Shown here one piece after another: positions 34,861 through 44,156 of a stretch of 64,000 nt of DNA (positions are counted from its first letter, which is position 1; the number at the start of each line of letters is the position of its first letter). The stretch is taken from NCBI RefSeq assembly GCF_023228165.1, contig NZ_JALOBS010000002.1, positions 214,581 through 278,580 on the forward strand. The letters are read 5' to 3'. The notes below the pieces were generated by a model, which worked only from the letters and a program-made list of their open reading frames with translations, had not been told where the DNA came from and made no database searches. Source of the DNA: Methylomonas sp. (GTDB lineage: Bacteria > Pseudomonadota > Gammaproteobacteria > Methylococcales > Methylomonadaceae). Both the position numbers and the translations under genes were made by a program.

Positions 34861-36303
34861 TTAATGATTTTTCATTCGGTATAAAGTTAATCCGATCTGC
34901 GCTTGTTTTGCAAAATGCTTGGCCGCTGAAAAGTCTTCGACAGTCAACGCTTTATGTCCGATACCCCGGTCGCAATAAACCAAACCAATCGGTTTTTTCT
35001 CTACGTGAATCGGAAACACAAAACACTCGTGCCGGCCAAACTGCGCTTCAATTTGGTGGGTATAAAGCGTGCCGTGCTGGTTAGGCTTCAGCCAAAGCCC
35101 ATCATGATCATACAAAGCATGAAATAGCAGATTACCCTTGGCTTCATTATTGTAGACACGAATTTTTTCATTAACATCGGACCTATTCCAACCCAAAGAA
35201 ATTTTCTCGTTTAGGGATTTTTTATCCGGCCCAAGCAGCATAAATATCGTTCTATCCATTTCCACTCCACGATACACGCCTTCCAACACCATTTCAAACA
35301 GCACATTCAAATCGATACTACCACTGATATGCGAGGTAATATCCTGCAATACCTGAAACTGAATTTGCTTTTTATCCGGCTGCACATCCTCATGTAAAAC
35401 GGCAACATATTGAATCCGCTCCGAACTGATATATTGCGATGCATCGTGCGCTCCAAATTGTTGAGCAATATCAACCGCCATCAAGGTATTGGCTTTGATT
35501 TTAGCCTTGATGCCTTCAAGAGTGCCGCCGCCGAGATGCTGTATCTTCCGCACACACGCAGCCATTTCTTCAGAATCGATACCCTGTTTAAGGGCCAGAC
35601 AGATTTCACTACCCATACACACGGTCTGAACTCGCTCATCCACCGAATGAGGATGACTGATGGCCTCATGAATCAGCCCTCCCAAATGCCAGGACTTACT
35701 AAGTTTTTTACCTAAATCCTTCAGATAAAAGCCTAACACTTGCTTTTCGGCCTCCTCACCCTCCAAACCGCTCATCGCTAGTTTTTCGTGCATCCGGGCG
35801 GTTTTCCGGTTGCTGGAACACCAAAAAGCCACATGACCGACATTGTGCAGCAAGGCTGCTACAAACACCTCCTCGGGCGACTGGTCTCTCATGGTGATGG
35901 CAAACTCACGCGCTTGCACCGCCGCATGAATGGCTTGAGCAATTTCTCTATTCGCCCGATCCTTATTAGCAGGCGATAAAATCGATTCGAAAAAGGAACA
36001 GGCCAGCGTCAGCTCGCGAATCATATGCATGCCCAAAATGACAATAGCCCGGGAGATGGTGCTGATTTTTTGCCGCGACGGATTGTAATAAGGGCAATTG
36101 CCGACTTTCAGCAGTTTGGCGGTAAGGCTGGGGTCTTGCAAAATAATGGATGCCAACTCCATGGCACCCTTTTTTTTATCATCCATGGCGAAATAAATTT
36201 TTTGCGCCGTATTGGAAAAAATAGGCATTTCCTCTTCACGCAAAAGCTCCGCCCACTCCTCCAGGCCCTGGGGATGCGGATCACTTAAATCAGCTTTATC
36301 CAT
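34861..36303 (-). CDS. HDOD-GAF signalling protein
   Basis: The 480-residue protein has an N-terminal HDOD domain (about 25-260; LLKVGNCPYYNPSRQKISTISRAIVILG, LLHNVGH) and a C-terminal GAF domain (about 320-475). HDOD domains appear in signal transduction and motility regulation. It starts directly after valS ends and is followed three bases later by the tandem receiver, so these two likely act together; a link to type IV pili next door is inference. Confidence 0.88.
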   Translation of the reverse strand: MDKADLSDPHPQGLEEWAELLREEEMPIFSNTAQKIYFAMDDKKKGAMELASIILQDPSLTAKLLKVGNCPYYNPSRQKISTISRAIVILGMHMIRELTLACSFFESILSPANKDRANREIAQAIHAAVQAREFAITMRDQSPEEVFVAALLHNVGHVAFWCSSNRKTARMHEKLAMSGLEGEEAEKQVLGFYLKDLGKKLSKSWHLGGLIHEAISHPHSVDERVQTVCMGSEICLALKQGIDSEEMAACVRKIQHLGGGTLEGIKAKIKANTLMAVDIAQQFGAHDASQYISSERIQYVAVLHEDVQPDKKQIQFQVLQDITSHISGSIDLNVLFEMVLEGVYRGVEMDRTIFMLLGPDKKSLNEKISLGWNRSDVNEKIRVYNNEAKGNLLFHALYDHDGLWLKPNQHGTLYTHQIEAQFGRHECFVFPIHVEKKPIGLVYCDRGIGHKALTVEDFSAAKHFAKQAQIGLTLYRMKNH

Positions 36304-39111
36304 TTAAAGTGCTTTTATTTTGATGTGCTGCTCGTTGAGATTTTTCAACGACGACTGCAAACCGACCAATTTTTCTCGCTCTTTGCTAATGACTTCTGCA
36401 GGGGCTTTATCCACGAATGCAGCATTATTCAATTTACCTTCGATGCGCGGCAACTCCTTTTCGATACGCTGAATTTCTTTTTCCAACCTGGCAAGTTCAG
36501 CTTCTTTATCGATCAAGCCGGCCATGGGAATCAGTATTTTCAAATCGCCGACCAGCGCAATTGCCGATTCCGGCACATCATCGTCCGCATTCAACCAGGC
36601 AATACTTTCCAGACGACCCAGTTTCAGCAAATAGCTTTCGGCTTCCCGCAAATTGGCTCGATCGGCGCCACTGCCGTTTTGCAGCAAGACATTCAAGGGC
36701 TTACCCGGCGCTATATTCATTTCGCCACGAATGCGGCGAATACCCAGAATAAAGTCCATAACCCATTGGATCCGCTCTTCCGCGGCTAAATTAATCGCCT
36801 CAAGCTGCTTTTCCGGATAAGGTTGCAACATGATAGTGGCGGCGGTCACGCCTGCCAGTGGCGCTACACGTTGCCAGATTTCCTCGGTGATAAACGGCAT
36901 GATGGGGTGCGCCAGACGCAAAATATTTTCCAACACCTTTAATAAGGTTTGCCGTGTCCCTCGCTGCAGAGCCGGATCATCGCATTGCAGGGAAATTTTC
37001 GCTAATTCCAGATACCAGTCGCAGTACTCGTTCCAGGTAAACTCATATATTGCCTGTGCGGCCAAATCGAACCGATAGCTATCGATGGCTTCGCTGGTAA
37101 CAGCGATGGTCTGGTTCAGTCGCGACAGAATCCACAAATCGGCCTGACTATAGCTGCACTCGGCGCAATCGATGCCGTTATCCTGATCTTCGGTGTTCAT
37201 CAACACATAGCGGGCCGCGTTCCATAACTTATTACAGAAATTGCGGTAGCCTTCGGTGCGCTGCAAGTCGAAGCGGATATCGCGACCGGTCGAGGCCAGC
37301 GAGGCAAAGGTGAAGCGTAACGCATCGGTACCGAACGACTGAATGCCATCGGGAAATTGCTTGCGGGTGGCTTGTTCGATTTTTTTGGCCAGATGCGGTT
37401 GCATCATGCCGGCAACCCGTTTTTCCACCAACGCTTCCATGTCGATGCCGTCGATGATGTCGATCGGATCCAGCACGTTGCCTTTGGATTTGGACATTTT
37501 CTGCCCCTCGGCATCGCGAACCAGTCCGTGGATGTACACTTCTTTAAACGGCACTTCACCTTGAAATTTCAGCCCCATCATGATCATGCGGGCCACCCAG
37601 AAGAAAATGATGTCAAAACCGGTCACCAGTACACTGGTCGGATAATGCATCGCCAATTCTGGGGTTTTCTCCGGCCAGCCTAAGGTAGAGAATGGCCACA
37701 ATGCCGACGAAAACCAGGTATCCAGCACGTCCTCATCCTGATACAGCGGATAATCGCCCGCCAAGCCGTGTTTTTCCCGAACTTCCTGTTCGGAATGGGC
37801 TACATAAATATTGCCTTGATCGTCATACCAAGCAGGAATGCGGTGGCCCCACCAGATTTGCCGGGAAATACACCAGTCCTGGATATTGCGCATCCATTCG
37901 AAATAGGTATTTTTCCAGTTGTCCGGCACGAATTTGATCGCCCCTGTTTCCACGGCTTCGATAGCAGGCTGGGCTAGTGGGGCGATTTTGACATACCACT
38001 GGTTGGTCAAGAACGGCTCAATCACCGCTCCGGTACGATCGCCGCGCGGCACCATCAATTTGTGATCGGCAATTTTTTCCAGTAAGCCTTGGGCTTCCAA
38101 ATCGGCAACGATTTTTTTACGGGCATCGAAGCGGTCCAAACCAATATAGGCTTCCGGGATTAATGTATATTCGTCGTCATTGCCTCGCACGGCCGCATCC
38201 ACCGTGAAAACATTGAGCAATCCGCCGTGGGGCAGGTCGGCGATGGCCGAGATATGTTTGTGGCGAGACCAGACTTCATAGTCGTTGAAATCGTGGGCCG
38301 GGGTGATTTTCACGCAACCGGTACCGAACTCGGGATCGACATATTCATCGGCAATAATGGGAATACGGCGACCGGTGAGCGGCAGTTCGACGAATTCGCC
38401 TAGCAAATGTTTGTAGCGTTCGTCTTCCGGATGAATCGCCACCGCCGCATCGCCCAGCATAGTCTCTGGACGGGTGGTCGCCACCAATACATGCCCCGAG
38501 CCATTGCTCAGCGGATAACGCATATACCACATGGAGCCGTTTTCTTCTTCGGACAGCACTTCCAAATCGGACACAGCGGTATGCAGAACCGGATCCCAAT
38601 TCACCAGGCGCTTGCCACGATAAATCAAACCTTCTTCATAAAGCTTGATAAATACTTCCTGCACGGCGGCGGACATACCGTCATCCATGGTAAAGCGTTC
38701 TTTCCGCCAATCCAGGGACGACCCCATGCGTCGCAATTGCCGGGTGATGGTGCCGCCCGATTCTTTCTTCCATTCCCAGATTTTTTCGATAAAAGCCTCG
38801 CGACCATAATCATGCCGGGTTTTGCCGTCGGCATTGATTAAACGTTCAACCACCATTTGGGTAGCTATCCCGGCATGGTCGGTACCCGGCTGCCATAAGG
38901 CGTTATAGCCTTTCATCCGGTGATAACGAGTCAATGCGTCCATGATGGTATCCTGAAACGCATGCCCCATGTGCAAGCTGCCGGTGACGTTGGGCGGCGG
39001 GATCATGATGCAATAAGAGGCGGCGTCGCGATTAGCGGCGAAATAGCCGCTCTGTTCCCAGAGTTGGTACCAACGTTGTTCGATTGCGTGCGGGGAATAG
39101 GTTTTTTCCAT
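36304..39111 (-). CDS. valS: Valyl-tRNA synthetase
   Basis: The 935-residue class I synthetase has PPNVTGSLHMGHAF (HIGH site), WQPGTDHAGIATQ, KMSKSKGNVLDP (KMSKS) and a C-terminal coiled coil (from about 870). It charges tRNA-Val, with an editing domain in the middle. The signalling genes downstream start at its stop codon, so they ride on a housekeeping transcript. Confidence 0.97.
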   Translation of the reverse strand: MEKTYSPHAIEQRWYQLWEQSGYFAANRDAASYCIMIPPPNVTGSLHMGHAFQDTIMDALTRYHRMKGYNALWQPGTDHAGIATQMVVERLINADGKTRHDYGREAFIEKIWEWKKESGGTITRQLRRMGSSLDWRKERFTMDDGMSAAVQEVFIKLYEEGLIYRGKRLVNWDPVLHTAVSDLEVLSEEENGSMWYMRYPLSNGSGHVLVATTRPETMLGDAAVAIHPEDERYKHLLGEFVELPLTGRRIPIIADEYVDPEFGTGCVKITPAHDFNDYEVWSRHKHISAIADLPHGGLLNVFTVDAAVRGNDDEYTLIPEAYIGLDRFDARKKIVADLEAQGLLEKIADHKLMVPRGDRTGAVIEPFLTNQWYVKIAPLAQPAIEAVETGAIKFVPDNWKNTYFEWMRNIQDWCISRQIWWGHRIPAWYDDQGNIYVAHSEQEVREKHGLAGDYPLYQDEDVLDTWFSSALWPFSTLGWPEKTPELAMHYPTSVLVTGFDIIFFWVARMIMMGLKFQGEVPFKEVYIHGLVRDAEGQKMSKSKGNVLDPIDIIDGIDMEALVEKRVAGMMQPHLAKKIEQATRKQFPDGIQSFGTDALRFTFASLASTGRDIRFDLQRTEGYRNFCNKLWNAARYVLMNTEDQDNGIDCAECSYSQADLWILSRLNQTIAVTSEAIDSYRFDLAAQAIYEFTWNEYCDWYLELAKISLQCDDPALQRGTRQTLLKVLENILRLAHPIMPFITEEIWQRVAPLAGVTAATIMLQPYPEKQLEAINLAAEERIQWVMDFILGIRRIRGEMNIAPGKPLNVLLQNGSGADRANLREAESYLLKLGRLESIAWLNADDDVPESAIALVGDLKILIPMAGLIDKEAELARLEKEIQRIEKELPRIEGKLNNAAFVDKAPAEVISKEREKLVGLQSSLKNLNEQHIKIKAL

Positions 39112-39224
39112 GAGATAGTCAGATGAGCTTAATTCAATAAACGAGGAGGTATTTTACCTGTAAAACGCGCAGCGACCAGGTTTTACAACTTAGAACACGA
39201 GTACAGTCAATAAGTAAGTAAGGC

Positions 39225-40001
39225 TTATTTATCTATCATCGCCCGCTGATCGCGCAGAAAACCGGCTGTCCGCGTCAGTAACGCCAGCAAGGGGGCCGCA
39301 CCGGCGATGGCAACCGCGTCCACCAGACAGTACCAAGCCGCCACGCCGCTGGGCGGATTGCCTTGCGGTAACTTTGAGGCCGGATCAATCACGGCCCAGG
39401 CCCAGGTCCCGGCGCTGGTACCGACAATTTCCAGCCAGGAGGTAATAAAAAACGCACCTAAATACACCATTGGCGAACGGCCTTTGAATAAGTAGATCAA
39501 AAACACAGCAAATAGCACGGCACCGATAACATCCTGCCGTTGCGCCCAACCGCTAATCCCCCAAAACGCCCACAACCCGCAGACAATCACCACAAACACG
39601 GCAATCCGCCGGGCATGACGCATAAAAAGCCCTGAACGCCCCAGCGCCACGGCCGTCAAATAAACCAGCCCGTGTCCGGCGGGTACGTAAGCCGGTACAT
39701 TCTCAAAACGGTAAACATAGCCCTTCATATAAATCGACGCAAAATACTCACCCAGCACTGCAAAGGCTACCGCTACCGCAACTTGAGTACGTACATATTT
39801 GCATTCGTCGCGCAGCAAAGCGATTAAAAAAAACCAGCCTAAAAACGCCAAGACGTACTGCATGAACTGCGGTGCAAAACCATCGGTGGTCAGACAAATC
39901 GTGGTGGCCACGAAGGTAAAGCAGGCTATGAAATAATCGCGCCGATTATGATCGGCGGCGACACCGGCAGGCGGAAAATGAGGAAGCGAAAAAAACGTCA
40001 T
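39225..40001 (-). CDS. Polytopic membrane protein of unknown function
   Basis: The 258-residue protein has about seven hydrophobic segments and a conserved-looking GTSAGTWAWAVIDPASKLPQ and GNPPSGVAAWYCLVDA near the C-terminus. I have seen similar GNPPSG-type membrane proteins without assigned function. It lies 18 bases after the YqaA-like gene, so both are probably cotranscribed. Confidence 0.75.
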   Translation of the reverse strand: MTFFSLPHFPPAGVAADHNRRDYFIACFTFVATTICLTTDGFAPQFMQYVLAFLGWFFLIALLRDECKYVRTQVAVAVAFAVLGEYFASIYMKGYVYRFENVPAYVPAGHGLVYLTAVALGRSGLFMRHARRIAVFVVIVCGLWAFWGISGWAQRQDVIGAVLFAVFLIYLFKGRSPMVYLGAFFITSWLEIVGTSAGTWAWAVIDPASKLPQGNPPSGVAAWYCLVDAVAIAGAAPLLALLTRTAGFLRDQRAMIDK

Positions 40002-40019
40002 CTTTGGATTTACAAAAAA

Positions 40020-40445
40020 TTAAACAAATGCGTATGCTACTGCAATATAACGCAGTGCTTTACCAAAACAAATAGCAACTATTGAAGAAAACAGCGACAG
40101 TTTCAACCAACCGGCGGCAAAACATAAACCGTCGCCCACTATAGGCAACCAGGAAAACAACAGTGCCCAACTTCCCCAGCGCCTGACTGTCTGCAAGGAT
40201 TTACGCTGTTTGCCCGATAACACTGCTTCAGCAGGAAATTTTTTAGCCGCCCATAGCCCCAGCCACCAGGTAGTCAAAGCACCTAACGTATTGCCGACCG
40301 TAGCAACCACAACCAGCTGTTCGACTGCATGCTGCCGGCTGTCAACCAGATAAGCCAATACCGCCTCCGAGCCACCGGGGGCTATTGTGGAAGAAATAAA
40401 TGCACTGATGAACAGCCCAACTACGCCAAACGTCTCCAACTGCAA
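40020..40445 (-). CDS. YqaA-family (DedA/SNARE-associated) inner-membrane protein
   Basis: The protein has SAFISSTIAPGGSEAVLAYLV, GNTLGALTTWWLG and RRWGSWALLFSWLPIVGDGLCFAAGWL, which fit the YqaA branch of DedA-like proteins. The longest frame begins at 40481 inside a perfect terminator hairpin, so I choose the TTG at 40443-40445, preceded by GGGAG with 7-base spacing; that gives 141 residues starting (M)QLETFGVVGLF. DedA relatives act in membrane lipid handling. Confidence 0.8.
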   Translation of the reverse strand: MQLETFGVVGLFISAFISSTIAPGGSEAVLAYLVDSRQHAVEQLVVVATVGNTLGALTTWWLGLWAAKKFPAEAVLSGKQRKSLQTVRRWGSWALLFSWLPIVGDGLCFAAGWLKLSLFSSIVAICFGKALRYIAVAYAFV

Positions 40446-40459
40446 TTTCTTTCTCCCAT

Positions 40460-40495
40460 AAAAAAGCCCCTGAAACAGCATGTTTCAGGGGCTTT
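40460..40495 (-). terminator. Strong rho-independent terminator after the cupredoxin gene
   Basis: A perfect 15-bp stem (40463-40477 with 40481-40495, loop 40478-40480) is followed on the minus strand by six T. It ends 13 bases after the cupredoxin stop. Its T-run lies just before the GGGAG of the YqaA-like gene, so expression of that gene would need readthrough or its own start site. Confidence 0.9.
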
Positions 40496-40507
40496 CAATC
40501 GTTTAGT

Positions 40508-41431
40508 TTATTTATCCGGCAATGGAATGGCTTTTTTACTTAAAAATTTTTTCAGCAACTTGCTTATCATATTCATCACAAAACCAATGACTTGAGAAAC
40601 CCATTCAAATACAGTAGCGATAACTTCTCCCACGCTCATGCCTTTAAAACGCTTTGCCAGGAAAGGGGCAGCCAATAGCCCGATTGCCAAACCCACCACA
40701 CCGACGCCCGACAGAAAAGAATCATCACCCGCCGCGCCGCTATCCCCACTTTGCGAGCTAGGTTTGGATGCCGCAGCTTCCATGGCTGCGTTCGCTACCC
40801 TGGCTGCCGCCTCTTGGGCTTCAAACGCTTCGGCGGAAAACGGTTTACCGCTGTAATCATCCGGGAATACGCTGGCAGTCAGACCTGGAATGCTGGGCAA
40901 ATCTTCACCGCCTTTACCCACTTTAAACTGAGCCTTCATACCCTTTTCCATATGCTGAGCAATATCGCAATGCACCAGATAGGTTTTATCGCCGGGTGGC
41001 AAAATCAGTGTGCCGGAAACGCTGCCCGGGCCGCTCACTTCCAGATGAAACATCCCTTTCGGATACAAATATTTAGGCAAGCCGTGCATCATCCATTGAT
41101 GGCGAATTTCATCATCGTTAACAAAATGCACCGTCAGTTTGGTACAAGGCTCGAATTGATATTCCTGTTGATCAAAGGCCCACATGGTACCCGGAAATTT
41201 TTCGGAATATTTATGTCCGGCATGCACGGTGATTTCCTTGGTTGCCACAATTTTGTCGCAGCCGCCAGGCAAAGTATCCGTGTTTTGCCCCATAACCATG
41301 CCGCCATCCATATCCATCAAGTGGCCGTCGCCATGATTCATCATGTTGTTGTGCTCCTGAAACTCTTTCGCGGAAACACCGAAAGCAGACAGTGCACAAA
41401 CCAGAGCGGCAATTGATACTGTTTTGACCAT
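40508..41431 (-). CDS. Membrane-anchored cupredoxin with Met/His-rich N-terminus
   Basis: The 307-residue protein has a signal peptide (ending GVSA), a Met/His-rich segment (about 27-48, MMNHGDGHLMDMDGG), and a cupredoxin domain (about 60-175). Likely type 1 copper ligands are His111, Cys155, His160 and Met165 (RHQW and VHCDIAQHMEKGM). A linker follows, then a membrane helix (about 232-250) and a basic, hydrophobic tail. It would sit in the periplasm attached to the inner membrane and handle or transfer copper electrons. It resembles proteins I associate with methanotrophs, but the family name is uncertain. Confidence 0.82.
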   Translation of the reverse strand: MVKTVSIAALVCALSAFGVSAKEFQEHNNMMNHGDGHLMDMDGGMVMGQNTDTLPGGCDKIVATKEITVHAGHKYSEKFPGTMWAFDQQEYQFEPCTKLTVHFVNDDEIRHQWMMHGLPKYLYPKGMFHLEVSGPGSVSGTLILPPGDKTYLVHCDIAQHMEKGMKAQFKVGKGGEDLPSIPGLTASVFPDDYSGKPFSAEAFEAQEAAARVANAAMEAAASKPSSQSGDSGAAGDDSFLSGVGVVGLAIGLLAAPFLAKRFKGMSVGEVIATVFEWVSQVIGFVMNMISKLLKKFLSKKAIPLPDK

Positions 41432-41513
41432 TAGAGCAATTCCTCTATTTCAAAGTCGAAATTTAACAACTTGTGTGACTAACTAGTGATAGATATAGCG
41501 AACAACAACCCAA

Positions 41514-41564
41514 CCAAAAAAGCACGGCCTCATTTCGCCTATTTTACAAAGACAGAATGAGGCC
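41514..41564 (-). terminator. Rho-independent terminator after the periplasmic anchored protein gene
   Basis: GGCCTCATT (41526-41534) and AATGAGGCC (41556-41564) form a 9-bp stem; on the minus strand a T-run follows after GTGC. The loop is long (21 bases). It separates the periplasmic anchored protein gene from the cupredoxin gene. Confidence 0.7.
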
Positions 41565-41572
41565 GGATAAGT

Positions 41573-42166
41573 TTAAAATTCTTTCGCTTTGCCCATCAAT
41601 TCGTCGACTTTACGTTTAAAGCCTGCGTTAGACAGATAGAAAATGTACAGACCTGCAAATAATACCAGTACATACAAGCCTATACTGCCTTTGCTGGTAG
41701 GTTGACCGCCACCGGCTTTGAAGCTCATGTGCGCGTCAAGACGCTCACCGCTATCTTGCAACAAGGTAATATGGATCAGATATTTACCGGCTTCAGGCAC
41801 GCCATTGGGTAAATTCAGGATTACGGTACCTGATTTGTGTTTTTTAGGTGCTTCATAGAACACCCGAGTGCCTTCCGGCTCTTTAGTGACCTCAAACTCA
41901 ACCGACATACCACGGTAGCGTTGATCTTGGTAATCGAACACCAATTGGATCAATGAGTCGGTGTCAGGAATGTTGCCGCAGAACTCTTCGGCCGGATAGG
42001 CTTTAGGTTGGTATGCGGTGTAATGAATCCAATGATCTTTTTCCAGCTCAAACTTACACTGGTCGGTATCTGTACCTGCAGCGCCACCGTGCGCCCATGC
42101 AGTAGCGGAAAAAATCAGCCCGACGAGAGCAAAAAGACTATTTCTGAAAATACGCGTTGTTTTCAT
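41573..42166 (-). CDS. Periplasmic protein with C-terminal membrane anchor, unknown function
   Basis: The 197-residue protein has a signal peptide cleaved around TAWA, giving an N-terminus AHGGAAGTDTDQCKF whose leading His resembles copper-binding starts. A beta-rich periplasmic domain with two cysteines (QCKF and FCGNIP) follows, then one membrane helix (about 165-182) and a short basic tail. This layout, exported domain plus a C-terminal helix, recalls the accessory proteins near particulate methane/ammonia monooxygenases, but I cannot name the family. GGAAGGG precedes ATG 42166. It is next to the cupredoxin gene, both minus strand. Confidence 0.75.
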   Translation of the reverse strand: MKTTRIFRNSLFALVGLIFSATAWAHGGAAGTDTDQCKFELEKDHWIHYTAYQPKAYPAEEFCGNIPDTDSLIQLVFDYQDQRYRGMSVEFEVTKEPEGTRVFYEAPKKHKSGTVILNLPNGVPEAGKYLIHITLLQDSGERLDAHMSFKAGGGQPTSKGSIGLYVLVLFAGLYIFYLSNAGFKRKVDELMGKAKEF

Positions 42167-42356
42167 GTTTACCCTTCCCGTTGTTAATGTTTTATTATTA
42201 TTCATGCAGTTAAGCACGATACGATTTGGGGCTGCACCCTTAAACTAGGATTTGCAATCCCACCAAAAATCACTTCTAACTCTAGCACATCGCCCATGGC
42301 AAATAAAGCCATTACTTATATGGCATTCCGCGCCCAACCGCTTTACGGATTTTTTT

Positions 42357-42386
42357 TTGTCATCAAGGAAACACAATCCTTATAAT
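42357..42386 (+). promoter_or_regulatory. Sigma70-type promoter of pgi
   Basis: TTGTCA (42357-42362) and TATAAT (42381-42386) are separated by 18 bases and lie about 75 bases before the pgi ATG. Both hexamers fit the housekeeping consensus. Confidence 0.6.
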
Positions 42387-42459
42387 GTGGGAATACCCTT
42401 TCAATTGCACATAAGTCAGAATATTTAAGGGCTCCCTATCTGGTTTATCACAAAAAAAT

Positions 42460-44100
42460 ATGTCCAAATTAATCGACTCTCCCGAATGGAACGCTGCTAA
42501 ACAACATCACCAAGACATTTCCGGCAAATTTTGCATGAAAGAGGCTTTTGCCAGTGACCCGCAACGCTTTGATAAGTTCTCCGTCACCTTTAACGATTTA
42601 TTGTTCGATTACTCGAAAAACCTGATTACAGAACAAACCATGCCTTTGCTGATCAACTTGGCAAACCGGGCTGAATTGCGCACTAAAACCGAAGCCATGT
42701 TTTCGGGCTCAATTATCAACACCACCGAAAAAAGAGCGGTTTTGCACACGGCTCTAAGAAATCGAGGCAATAGCCCGGTGCTGTTTTGCGGCCAGGATGT
42801 CATGCCGGAAATCAATAAAGTGCTGACAAAAATGCGCGGTTTCACCGAACAGGTACGTTCCGGCGCCTGGACAGGCTATACGGGTAAACGGATTACCGAC
42901 ATCGTCAATATAGGCATAGGCGGTTCCGACTTGGGCCCGAAAATGGTGGACACCGCACTGGCGCCGTACGGTTTGGAAGGGATGAAAGCTCATTTTGTAT
43001 CGAATGTCGATCAGACCGATATAGTCGAAACCTTAAAACCGCTCAATCCGGAAACCACTTTATTCCTGATTTCCTCGAAAACCTTTACCACCCAGGAAAC
43101 CATGACCAACGCCCTCTCGGCGCGTAATTGGTTTTTTAATACGGCAAAAGATCCCGTTCATATGTCGCAGCATTTCATTGCCATCTCAACCAACGAAGAA
43201 AAGGTCAAAGAGTTCGGCATTGATCCCAACAACATGTTTGAGTTTTGGGACTGGGTAGGCGGGCGCTACTCGCTGTGGTCGGTGATCGGCATGTCCATTG
43301 CGTTGTATATCGGCATGGACAATTTTGAAGAATTATTGATGGGGGCTTATCTCGCCGACGAACATTTCAGGCATGCACCTTTTGAAGAAAATATCCCAGT
43401 CATCATGGGTTTACTCGGCATTTGGTACAACAACTTTTTCGAAGCCGAAACCTACGCCATTCTGCCTTATGCCCAATCGCTAAAGTATTTTGCCGACTAT
43501 TTTCAGCAAGGCGACATGGAAAGCAACGGCAAAAGCGCCACTATTAATGGCGCTAAAGTCGATTACAACACCGGGCCGATTATCTGGGGCCAACCCGGCA
43601 CCAATGGCCAACATGCGTTTTTCCAACTGATTCACCAAGGCACCAAGTTGATTCCCGGCGACTTTCTGGCCGCGGCGCAAAGCCAATATGACCTGCCGGA
43701 CCATCACGACATCCTGATTTCCAACTTCCTGGCCCAGGCGGAAGCCTTGATGCGCGGTAAAACCGAAGCGGAAGTCAGACAGGATTTAAGTCACCAGCCC
43801 GACCTGGATGACGCCCTGATCGCTTCCAAAATATTCGAAGGCAATAAACCCTCGAATTCATTTCTGTTCAAAAAACTGACCCCTAGAACGCTGGGTACTT
43901 TGATTGCGTTTTATGAGCACAAAATCTTTGTCCAGGGCGTTATCTGGAACATCAACTCCTTTGACCAGATGGGCGTGGAATTGGGTAAAGTGCTGGCCAA
44001 AGCCATTTTACCGGAGCTGAAAAATGAAGACGAAATCGACAGCCATGATAGCTCCACTAATGGTTTGATCAACACTTATAAAAAATTACGCAAGGCATGA
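42460..44100 (+). CDS. pgi: Glucose-6-phosphate isomerase
   Basis: The 546-residue protein shows VNIGIGGSDLGPKMV, SKTFTTQETMTNA, WDWVGGRYSLWSVIG and the C-terminal GVELGKVLA. It interconverts glucose 6-phosphate and fructose 6-phosphate in the cytoplasm. In a RuMP methanotroph it would link hexose phosphate to the oxidative cycle. It has its own promoter and stands alone. Confidence 0.96.
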   Translation: MSKLIDSPEWNAAKQHHQDISGKFCMKEAFASDPQRFDKFSVTFNDLLFDYSKNLITEQTMPLLINLANRAELRTKTEAMFSGSIINTTEKRAVLHTALRNRGNSPVLFCGQDVMPEINKVLTKMRGFTEQVRSGAWTGYTGKRITDIVNIGIGGSDLGPKMVDTALAPYGLEGMKAHFVSNVDQTDIVETLKPLNPETTLFLISSKTFTTQETMTNALSARNWFFNTAKDPVHMSQHFIAISTNEEKVKEFGIDPNNMFEFWDWVGGRYSLWSVIGMSIALYIGMDNFEELLMGAYLADEHFRHAPFEENIPVIMGLLGIWYNNFFEAETYAILPYAQSLKYFADYFQQGDMESNGKSATINGAKVDYNTGPIIWGQPGTNGQHAFFQLIHQGTKLIPGDFLAAAQSQYDLPDHHDILISNFLAQAEALMRGKTEAEVRQDLSHQPDLDDALIASKIFEGNKPSNSFLFKKLTPRTLGTLIAFYEHKIFVQGVIWNINSFDQMGVELGKVLAKAILPELKNEDEIDSHDSSTNGLINTYKKLRKA

Positions 44101-44132
44101 TTTTCGTAACGAAGCTCATTTAAGTAAGAATT

Positions 44133-44152
44133 AACCCCGACAAAATGGGGTT
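44133..44152. terminator. Short hairpin between convergent pgi and cohesin-like genes
   Basis: AACCCC (44133-44138) and GGGGTT (44147-44152) form a 6-bp stem. Only a weak T-rich stretch follows on either side, so it is a possible, weak bidirectional terminator. Confidence 0.35.
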
Positions 44153-44156
44153 CCGG

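Noticed and set aside
40751..41416. 221-residue plus-strand frame across the cupredoxin gene
   Set aside because: The opposite strand encodes a signal peptide, cupredoxin ligands and a membrane anchor, so this frame is a shadow.
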